DNA from: Erwinia pyrifoliae DSM 12163
GTDB taxonomy: Bacteria > Pseudomonadota > Gammaproteobacteria > Enterobacterales > Enterobacteriaceae
Reading direction: 5' to 3'
Length of the DNA: 23,108 nt
NCBI RefSeq assembly: GCF_000026985.1
Contig: NC_017390.1
Span: 2,673,428 to 2,696,535 of the forward strand
The notes under the pieces: generated by a model
The model's database searches: none
What the model saw: the letters and a program-made list of their open reading frames with translations, nothing else
What the model was told of the DNA's origin: nothing
Shown: positions 17,824 to 23,108 of the stretch, piece after piece
How the letters are laid out: every line of letters begins with the position of its first letter
Numbering within the stretch: the stretch's first letter is position 1
Translations under genes and position numbers: made by a program

Positions 17824-17852
17824 AATTTATCGCGCCTCTTCTGCCCTGTAAA
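17824..17852 (-). promoter_or_regulatory. aroG promoter with TyrR-like half-site
   Basis: On the minus strand TTTACA (17847–17852) and TAAATT (17824–17829) are 17 bp apart, giving a start about 45 nt before aroG. TTTACA is also a perfect right half of a TyrR box (TGTAAA-N6-TTTACA), but the left half matches only about three of six bases, so TyrR control is uncertain. Confidence 0.5.
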
Positions 17853-18049
17853 TCAGCTTTAAGCATTAATATGGCTGGCAAATTTGATTTCTCTTCGATG
17901 CTGTCTACACTTTCAGTGCTAACAGCTGTATTAACCGTATTAACAATTTTTAAGATTCGATCTTGCAGCATGTTTCTTTCTGCACGTTTAAATTGCGTTA
18001 ACTCAATGATCGAGTTTGTCAGGCAGTATTCAATACTTAACGGAGCATA

Positions 18050-18382
18050 ATGATGAATAAATTTGCAATGGTATTGCTGACAGCAGCAATGACCCTGGGT
18101 AGTGGAGCAGTGATGGCAGCAAGCGGTAACGGTTCAGCCAATGCGGCTGCAGACGCCGGTGCGATAGCGCCCGGTGCAAAAGATAATCTTGCTCCTAACC
18201 ACGTCGATAACAGTAAAATCAATACCGAGGGTAGCAGCGCACTGAAACATAAGAAAAAGCATCACGGCCTGAGTGCAAATGACGTGCACAAAAATACCCA
18301 GTGTAAAGAGGGTAAATGCACCAACATCAATACGAAGGTTGGTAACGGTGCTGATACCAAAACTAACGGTACCAGCCAGTAA
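18050..18382 (+). CDS. ybgS: YbgS-like small secreted protein
   Basis: A 110-residue protein with a Sec signal peptide: basic start, hydrophobic core AMVLLTAAMTLGSGA and probable cleavage after VMA (residue 23). The mature part shares with E. coli YbgS the segments NAAADAG, IAP and NVDN-like NHVDNSKINT, and the ending HKNTQCKEGKC through DTKTNGTSQ. It is shorter than the 126 residues I recall for E. coli and has a basic patch KHKKKHHG. Two consecutive ATG codons occur; GGAG at 18042–18045 is four bases from the first and seven from the second, so translation probably starts at 18053. Likely periplasmic; function unknown. It sits between aroG and zitB as in E. coli and has its own terminator. 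Confidence 0.88.
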   Translation: MMNKFAMVLLTAAMTLGSGAVMAASGNGSANAAADAGAIAPGAKDNLAPNHVDNSKINTEGSSALKHKKKHHGLSANDVHKNTQCKEGKCTNINTKVGNGADTKTNGTSQ

Positions 18383-18406
18383 GCGAATTCGTACCGTTGA
18401 TCATTC

Positions 18407-18433
18407 AAGGAGAGCCACGGCTCTCCTTATTTT
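18407..18433 (+). terminator. Rho-independent terminator after ybgS
   Basis: A nine-base-pair stem (AAGGAGAGC at 18407–18415, GCTCTCCTT at 18420–18428) with a CACG loop is followed by ATTTTG. It lies 24 bases after the ybgS stop and would end that transcript before zitB. Confidence 0.85.
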
Positions 18434-18631
18434 GTGTCAATATTCGCGTTGAACAGATTTTTTGCCCGATTCCCTCTGGATTTAGCTGTTTTATCCCCCG
18501 CCACAGGAAGTTAAGTGCTTGTGACGCTAACCGATTCAGGCTCGCCATCGCTTAAATTTTTCAAGCCACCGAGCCAGCCTTCAATTTATTGATATGATTG
18601 CTGCATAGTCTGTTCAATTAACGGAAAAATT

Positions 18632-19561
18632 ATGGCTCACAACCACATGAAGAAGGATGCTAACCGCTCACGCTTGCTGGCGGCATTTATTGTTACCGCC
18701 GTATTTATGTTGGCAGAAGTCGCTGGCGGCCTGCTTTCAGGTTCACTGGCGCTACTGGCAGATGCCGGACATATGCTCACCGACGCCGCAGCTCTGCTGA
18801 TAGCTCTGTTGGCAACACACTTTGCACGCCGCAAGCCCAGTGGACATCATTCGTTCGGGTTTCTGCGTCTGACCACGCTGGCAGCCTTTGTTAACGCTAT
18901 TGCCCTGTTGGTGATCACCGTGCTGATTGTCTGGGAGGCTGTACAACGTTTCTGGCATCCGCAGCCGGTAGCGGGCAATATGATGCTGGTCATCGCCATC
19001 GGTGGCCTGCTGGCCAATTTGCTCTCCTTTTGGCTACTGCACCACGGCAGTGGCGAGAAAAACCTTAATGTCCGCGCCGCCGCGCTGCACGTTCTGGGCG
19101 ATCTGCTTGGTTCCGTCGGGGCTATTGTCGCCGCGCTGGTGATTTTGTTTACCGGCTGGACTCCGATAGACCCGATACTCTCTATTCTGGTCTCGGTACT
19201 GGTATTACGAAGCGGCTGGAGGCTGATCAAAGAAAGCGGGCATGAACTGCTGGAGGGAGCACCACAGCATATCGACATTGCTAAGCTACAGCGTGCGCTG
19301 GTTCGCGATATATCAGAAGTACGAAATGTTCATCATGTGCATTTATGGCAGGTGGGGGAGAAACCGCTAATCACTCTGCATGTCCAGATTATCCCACCTT
19401 ACGATCATGACGCACTGCTGCTGCGCATTCATGATTACTTGCATCATCATTATCATATTGAGCACGCCACGGTGCAAATGGAGTATCAGCGCTGTGAGTC
19501 TGACGATTGCGACAGCCGTTGGGCACAGTCAGGCGGCGAAGAGCATCTTCATCACCATTAA
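18632..19561 (+). CDS. zitB: Zinc exporter ZitB, cation diffusion facilitator
   Basis: Exports zinc from the cytoplasm across the inner membrane in exchange for protons. The 309 residues compare with 313 in E. coli. Six hydrophobic segments lie between about residues 15 and 195, with the CDF metal-site pairs H47/D51 in ADAGHMLTD and H153/D157 in HVLGDLLG. A soluble C-terminal domain contains [12 protein letters not shown]. The N-terminus (MAHNH) and C-terminus (HLHHH) are His-rich, which is common in zinc CDF proteins. The ribosome-binding site is weak (GGA about eight bases before ATG). The gene faces pnuC convergently. Zinc specificity is taken from the family and the conserved gene position. 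Confidence 0.95.
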   Translation: MAHNHMKKDANRSRLLAAFIVTAVFMLAEVAGGLLSGSLALLADAGHMLTDAAALLIALLATHFARRKPSGHHSFGFLRLTTLAAFVNAIALLVITVLIVWEAVQRFWHPQPVAGNMMLVIAIGGLLANLLSFWLLHHGSGEKNLNVRAAALHVLGDLLGSVGAIVAALVILFTGWTPIDPILSILVSVLVLRSGWRLIKESGHELLEGAPQHIDIAKLQRALVRDISEVRNVHHVHLWQVGEKPLITLHVQIIPPYDHDALLLRIHDYLHHHYHIEHATVQMEYQRCESDDCDSRWAQSGGEEHLHHH

Positions 19562-19589
19562 TGCTGCCTCTACATCCGAAAGGGTTAGT

Positions 19590-19629
19590 CTTTCCGCCCG
19601 GTGCAACTCCTACGTGCTCCGGGGGAAAG
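19590..19629. other. Stem-loop between convergent zitB and pnuC
   Basis: CTTTCC(G)CCCGG at 19590–19601 pairs with CCGGGGGAAAG at 19619–19629, eleven base pairs with one bulged G and an internal GCA/TGC pairing in the loop. It lies in the 80 bp gap between two gene ends, where a bidirectional terminator is expected, but neither side has a T run. Confidence 0.4.
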
Positions 19630-19641
19630 CAACGATGCACG

Positions 19642-20343
19642 CTATTTTCGCTGAGCGGCGCGTTTGACCCATAACCGGGAACCGTTGAGCGCAATTAACG
19701 TCAGTAAGGTATACTCCAGCGCCATAGCGTAGACGCCCTGACGAGCAAAGATAATCACGCTAATGACATTAATAACTACCCACAACAGCCAGTTTTCCAC
19801 GTATTTACGCGTCATTAGAATCATCGCCGCAATCGACAATACCATCATACTGGAGTCCCAGAACGGGAATGCATCAGGCTGAAGCTGCGGCATGATGACT
19901 TCAAGACCCATCGTCTGCATCAGCATGACCGCTGTCTGCGTCAGTAAAGCAAATACCGGGTCGATGTAGTACGTCAACAAGGCAATCGCCACCGCTATGG
20001 CAGCAGCCCAGCCAAGAAGCTGCCGCCCCGGCACCCAGCGAATATTTAACGCCCGCTGGTGTTCGCTGGTCTGGCGACTCCAGGCATACCATCCGTAAAG
20101 GTTGGCAACAAAGAAAAACAGCTGTAGCAGCAGGCTGGCATAAAGTTGGATCTGAAAAAAGATCGCTGCAAATAGCGTGACGTTTATCAGGCCAAATACG
20201 TAGTTTACGATCTTCTCAAGGCTGGCCAGCCAGATGCACAGAAGCCCTGCAAGGGTTCCTGTCGCCTCAATCCACGATAAATCGTATCCACCTGCACCGA
20301 GAGGAATGTGAAACAGAATATTCGACGTGCTAAAAAAATCCAT
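19642..20343 (-). CDS. pnuC: PnuC, nicotinamide riboside transporter
   Basis: Inner-membrane facilitator that takes up nicotinamide riboside for NAD salvage. From the chosen start the product is 233 residues, compared with 239 in E. coli. The frame extends 23 codons further upstream, but MDFFSTSNILFHIPLGAGGYDLSW matches the family N-terminus and has AAGGA just before it, so 20343 is preferred. Family-typical stretches include ASLEKIVNYVFGLINV, FFFVANLYGWYAWSR, DAFPFWDSSMMVLSIAAM and RKYVENWLLWVVINV, with about seven membrane segments. It lies 28 bases behind the nadA stop, so both are almost certainly one transcript, under NadR control. Confidence 0.94.
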   Translation of the reverse strand: MDFFSTSNILFHIPLGAGGYDLSWIEATGTLAGLLCIWLASLEKIVNYVFGLINVTLFAAIFFQIQLYASLLLQLFFFVANLYGWYAWSRQTSEHQRALNIRWVPGRQLLGWAAAIAVAIALLTYYIDPVFALLTQTAVMLMQTMGLEVIMPQLQPDAFPFWDSSMMVLSIAAMILMTRKYVENWLLWVVINVISVIIFARQGVYAMALEYTLLTLIALNGSRLWVKRAAQRK

Positions 20344-20371
20344 ATTGTCTTCCTTATCCTGAAAAGAACAG

Positions 20372-21433
20372 TCAGGCGTTACCCTTGACCTTAAGCTTGA
20401 GATTCGCTGCAAAGGTTAGCATACGATTCAGCGGGATCAATGCGCCTTCACGCAGCGCATCGTCAACCAGAATTTCGTGCTGCCGCCCCCCCTGCTCCAG
20501 GCCTTCAGCAATCGCTTTAAGACCGTTCATTGCCATCCACGGACAGTGGGCGCAGCTGCGACAGGTCGCCCCTTCGCCAGCGGTGGGAGCCTCCAGCAGC
20601 TCCTTGTCAGGGCAAGCCTGCTGCATTTTGTAGAAAATTCCGCGATCGGTCGCCACAATCATCTGCTGGTGCGGCAGCGTTTGCGCAGCGTAGATAAGCT
20701 GACTAGTCGAACCGACCGCGTCGGCCAGCTCGACTATCGCCGGAGGGGATTCCGGGTGCACCAGCACGGCGGCTTGCGGGTAAAGTAACTTCATCCTTTG
20801 CAGCGCCTGAGTTTTAAACTCATTGTGAACGATGCAGGCCGCCTGCCAGCACAGTATATCTGCACCGGTTTGACGCTGAACATATTGCCCAAGATGCCGG
20901 TCAGGCGCCCAGATAATTTTCTCGCCCAGGCTGTCAAGATGTTCAATCAGCTCTACGGCAATGCTCGACGTTACCACCCAGTCGGCGCGCGCTTTCACCG
21001 CAGCAGAGGTATTTGCGTACACCACTACCTTGCGGTCGGGGTGCGCATCACAATACTGACTGAATTCGTCGACCGGACATCCGAGGTCGAGCGAGCACTC
21101 GGCCTGCAACGTTGGCATCAAAATGGTTTTTTCAGGACTCAGAATTTTGGCGGTTTCCCCCATAAAACGCACCCCGGCGACCAGCAGCGTGGAGGCGGGA
21201 TGCTGGCTACCAAAGCGAGCCATCTCTAAGGAATCGGCCACGCATCCACCGCTTTCTTCTGCCAGCGCCTGTATTTCCGGGTCGGTGTAATAATGGGCTA
21301 CCAGGACCGCATCACGCTCTTTTAGTAAACGTTTGATCTTTTCGCGGTAGGCCTGTTTTTCATCCGGTGATAAGCGGGCAGGTTTGGATGGAAAAGGATA
21401 AATGGTAGTTTCAACATCGAACATCTGGCTCAT
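20372..21433 (-). CDS. nadA: Quinolinate synthase
   Basis: Condenses iminoaspartate with dihydroxyacetone phosphate to quinolinate, the second step of de novo NAD synthesis. The enzyme carries a [4Fe-4S] cluster. The 353 residues compare with 347 in E. coli, and the three cluster cysteines fall at the E. coli numbers: C113 (AECSLDLGC), C200 (CWQAACIVH) and C297 (CRSCAHCPW). Other conserved stretches are [23 protein letters not shown] and STSQLI. The start MSQMFD matches the E. coli N-terminus; the ribosome-binding site is modest. pnuC follows in the same operon. A NadR-type operator overlapping a likely -10 element lies about 75 bp upstream. Confidence 0.97.
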   Translation of the reverse strand: MSQMFDVETTIYPFPSKPARLSPDEKQAYREKIKRLLKERDAVLVAHYYTDPEIQALAEESGGCVADSLEMARFGSQHPASTLLVAGVRFMGETAKILSPEKTILMPTLQAECSLDLGCPVDEFSQYCDAHPDRKVVVYANTSAAVKARADWVVTSSIAVELIEHLDSLGEKIIWAPDRHLGQYVQRQTGADILCWQAACIVHNEFKTQALQRMKLLYPQAAVLVHPESPPAIVELADAVGSTSQLIYAAQTLPHQQMIVATDRGIFYKMQQACPDKELLEAPTAGEGATCRSCAHCPWMAMNGLKAIAEGLEQGGRQHEILVDDALREGALIPLNRMLTFAANLKLKVKGNA

Positions 21434-21507
21434 AAAACAGCTCTCGTTTCTTTAACTTAACTAATTAAACGTAGAATGCCCATCATTCAGCTTTTCGACG
21501 CCTTTTT

Positions 21508-21525
21508 TGTTTTATATGCTAAACA
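21508..21525 (-). promoter_or_regulatory. NadR operator overlapping the nadA promoter
   Basis: TGTTTTATATGCTAAACA is an 18 bp near-palindrome matching the NadR box TGTTTA-N6-TAAACA at 11 of 12 fixed positions. On the minus strand it contains TATAAA (21511–21516), a plausible -10 for nadA-pnuC. NadR represses NAD genes when NAD is plentiful, so the site explains co-regulation. Motif is seen; binding is inferred. Confidence 0.75.
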
Positions 21526-21592
21526 AGATAACCGAAATACAGGTCATTGTCGCCAGCTTTCTCACTGTAGCGGCAGCATGTGATAACGATGG

Positions 21593-22096
21593 TTAAAGCA
21601 CCTCTTCCCCCCATCGCTGTCCATCTTCCAGCCGCAGTAAGAAAGCTTTGGTTGCCAGCCCACCGGCAAATCCGGTCAGCTTTCCGTTGCTGCCGATCAC
21701 CCGATGACATGGGGCAACGATCGGCAAAGGGTTTCGCCCGTTTGCTGCTCCCACTGCACGTACAGCGGCAGGATGGCCGATTTGCTGCGCAATCTGCCTG
21801 TAGCTGCGCGTTTCGCCATAAGGGATGGCAATCAGTGCGGCCCATACCTGTTTTTGAAACGAAGTGCCGACAAACTCCAGTGGCAGATCGAACTGTTGAA
21901 GACGCCCGGTAAAGTATTGCTGCAACTGCCGTTCCGCCTCGGTCAGGATCGCGTGGCGCGGTTCCATACCCAGTGAGGGAAAACGTGCGCCCGGCAACCT
22001 GGCATCTGCCCACATAACGGCTACCAGGCTGCTTTGGCTGGCGACCAGGGTGAGTTCCCCCAGCGGGGAGTGCATCTTTTTATAACAGAAAGCCAT
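21593..22096 (-). CDS. ogt: Ogt-type methylated-DNA–protein-cysteine methyltransferase
   Basis: Suicide repair protein that moves the alkyl group from O6-alkylguanine (or O4-alkylthymine) to its own cysteine. The 167-residue product has the complete family core: GTSFQKQVWAALIAIPYGET, SYRQIAQQIG, the helix RAVGAANGRNPL, and PCHRVIGSNGKLTGFAGGL with acceptor Cys130. No N-terminal Ada zinc domain is present, so it is of the Ogt/MGMT class. AAGGAG eight bases before the ATG at 22096 supports the start, although an internal Met8 exists. It is divergent from the broken Ada/AlkA-type remnants starting about 100 bp away, which suggests a former alkylation-repair locus. I name it ogt by class; the E. 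coli ogt lies at a different position. Confidence 0.9.
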   Translation of the reverse strand: MAFCYKKMHSPLGELTLVASQSSLVAVMWADARLPGARFPSLGMEPRHAILTEAERQLQQYFTGRLQQFDLPLEFVGTSFQKQVWAALIAIPYGETRSYRQIAQQIGHPAAVRAVGAANGRNPLPIVAPCHRVIGSNGKLTGFAGGLATKAFLLRLEDGQRWGEEVL

Positions 22097-22194
22097 GTTG
22101 CTTCTCCTTGAAGATGTGTTTCGGTAGTGATTATGCCTGTTCTGGCGTTCGTCACTGGCCGTTTACGGACGTCAGGATCAAATAAGTTTGATGA

Positions 22195-22389
22195 CCGCCA
22201 GCGGCGCGAACACGGCGATTGCGGCGGGCGTTGCAGTACCGAGTGAAACTCAGCTGGCGGTCACACATTGCTGATGCCTGTGGATTTAACAGCCTGCGCC
22301 GCTTCAACGCCGTTTTCAGCAGCCATTATCGCCTGTCACCTTCACGTTTGCGCACGGAGGGATCACAGCAGGAAAACCTGTTGAACAAA
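22195..22389 (+). pseudogene. Remnant of AraC-type helix-turn-helix domain (Ada/AlkA-type protein)
   Basis: An open stretch without a start codon of its own encodes RRLRRALQ, then IADACGFNSLRRFNAVFSSHY and RLSPSRLR before a TAG stop. The second part matches the C-terminal helix-turn-helix of AraC-family domains, in the form found in Ada-AlkA fusion proteins. Stops in the same frame at 22183, 22189 and 22192 cut it off from any upstream part, and no Ada zinc domain can be read before it. It directly precedes the AlkA-like remnant on the same strand, so both probably come from one gene. Confidence 0.65.
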
Positions 22390-22414
22390 AGTAGTTAGCC
22401 TGCGTGGAAGAGTT

Positions 22415-22958
22415 GTGGAGAACAGTTTTGCCCGTACCGTGCGTCCTGGGGAGCACAGTGGGGTGGATACGGGTGACTCAGGTATTGGAGAAAAATGCGT
22501 TACAGGTAGCGTTTACTCCTTCACTGACTACCCGTTTCGCTATGGCCACTGGCTAAGAGATAACTACACTGTTAGCGCAGTTGTCATACCTTTCGCAGCT
22601 GGCGGAAAAAGTGGCGCAATGCCGTTTTGCAGAGCTTGACAGCCTGGGAGTGGTTAGCTCACCTGGCCGAAGAAGCCTGGCATTGGCAGCCAATTGCGCC
22701 CGGAATGAATGGCAGCTGTATGCGGCCAGCCAGCCTGAGCAATACATGGGTCGGCGGCTGCAACTTCCTGGATCGGTGAATGGACAGCGCCTTACCTCAC
22801 CCTGCGCACGCTGTGTTGGCTGATGCGTTCCCGGCGGGATATATGGCGGTGCGTAATAGGCTCGGCGGGATAGCACGAAGCAGGCTACAGCGCGCTCTTT
22901 AGCATGGCGTCCGTGGCTCAATTACGCGGTAATGCATCTCTGGCTGGCGGATGATTAG
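22415..22958 (+). pseudogene. alkA: Decayed AlkA-type DNA-3-methyladenine glycosylase
   Basis: Glycosylase pieces can be read in order but in changing frames. SFARTVRPGEHSG continues after a shift near 22463 as WIRVTQVLEKNALQVAF; a TAA follows at 22554. LAEKVAQCRFAELDSLGVVSS lies in the same frame beyond it. LPG shifts near 22771 to IGEWTAPYLTLR, the conserved HhH region. A further shift near 22819 gives DAFPAGYMAVRNRLG, and another near 22880 gives AWRPWLNYAVMHLWL, then TAG. Intact relatives have Asp where this reads Tyr in AGY (catalytic Asp238 in E. coli AlkA). The central part between residues expected around the first domain boundary is missing. With at least five lesions and a lost catalytic residue it cannot be functional. 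The upstream HTH remnant suggests an Ada-AlkA fusion. Confidence 0.8.
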
Positions 22959-22993
22959 CAAAGAGGTTGTGTTGCTGCACGAACCACGCACAG

Positions 22994-23018
22994 CAAAAAG
23001 GCGCCTCTAGGGCGCCTT
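22994..23018 (-). terminator. Rho-independent terminator of a tRNA-Lys cluster
   Basis: On the minus strand an eight-base-pair GC-rich stem (22998–23005 with 23011–23018, loop of five) is followed by TTTTT (22995–22999). It stands just after tRNA-Lys 3'-end sequence, as at the end of the lysT–lysQ cluster next to nadA in E. coli. Confidence 0.85.
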
Positions 23019-23025
23019 CCTACAT

Positions 23026-23043
23026 TGGTGGGTCGTGCAGGAT
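23026..23043 (-). repeat. 3'-terminal 18 nt of tRNA-Lys joined to unrelated sequence
   Basis: The minus strand reads ATCCTGCACGACCCACCA, identical to the last 18 nt of E. coli tRNA-Lys as I recall it (3' half of the T arm, acceptor strand and CCA). The expected T-loop and the rest of the tRNA are not present: 23044–23108 is GC-rich sequence with a CGTTGCC/GGCAACG hairpin (23072–23088). It is not a complete tRNA. In E. coli this position, upstream of nadA, holds the lys/val tRNA cluster, so full genes are probably beyond the window. Confidence 0.75.
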
Positions 23044-23108
23044 GACTTCGGCTTCGCCTCGCCCTGCGGGCCGTTGCCGCTGGCAACGTTGTCTCGCTCT
23101 CGCTCGAC

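Noticed and set aside
21519..22013. 164-codon minus-strand frame overlapping ogt
   Set aside because: It is a frame shadow of ogt; the ogt frame has the full family motifs and a ribosome-binding site.
1..23108. CRISPR array, insertion sequence, integrase or rRNA
   Set aside because: No regularly spaced repeats, transposase or recombinase motifs, or rRNA sequence were seen on either strand.

Overview
The window looks like an enterobacterial chromosome, most probably Erwiniaceae (Erwinia or a close relative). The backbone follows the E. coli order modF – gal operon – gpmA – aroG – ybgS – zitB – pnuC – nadA – tRNA-Lys cluster, and the proteins are close in length and motifs to the E. coli versions. 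One backbone difference stands out: galE is missing between modF and galT. From memory, Erwinia keeps galE elsewhere; genus placement is inference.

Layout. 1–1158: 3' part of modF (5' end outside the window). 1159–1412: a gal-type control region with GalR/GalS-like operators and a promoter whose operator to -10 spacing equals that of E. coli galP. 1413–4638: galT-galK-galM, each overlapping the next. 4792–5544: gpmA, followed by a hairpin terminator. 5669–15994: two tandem minus-strand genes of about 5.1 kb encoding RHS/YD-repeat proteins of 1696 and 1697 residues. They are clearly AT-rich next to the GC-rich backbone and sit between two convergent housekeeping genes. 15995–16718: AT-rich DNA with no convincing gene. 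16719–17771: aroG (minus). 18050–18382: small secreted YbgS-like protein. 18632–19561: zitB. 19642–20343 and 20372–21433: pnuC and nadA, one minus-strand NAD operon with a NadR-type operator upstream. 21593–22096: ogt-type alkyltransferase. 22195–22958: decayed remains of an Ada/AlkA-type protein. 22994–23043: a strong minus-strand terminator preceded by the last 18 nt of a tRNA-Lys gene joined to unrelated sequence.

The main candidate for something new is the RHS pair. Both proteins have the N-terminal shell, YD repeats and RHS core, then a hydrophobic stretch and a 278-residue C-terminal region. In both, that region carries a His-Gly motif and an Ala-Cys motif 51 residues apart, each after a hydrophobic strand. 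This pattern fits a clan-CD (caspase/C80-like) cysteine peptidase. There is no PAAR or VgrG domain, no signal peptide, no visible immunity gene, and the usual DPxG core junction is altered (DKSG and DNTG). The catalytic assignment is inference from motif shape only.

The gal genes form the Leloir route lacking only the epimerase. nadA-pnuC combine de novo quinolinate synthesis with pyridine-nucleoside uptake under one likely NadR switch. ogt is intact while its alkylation-repair neighbour is broken.
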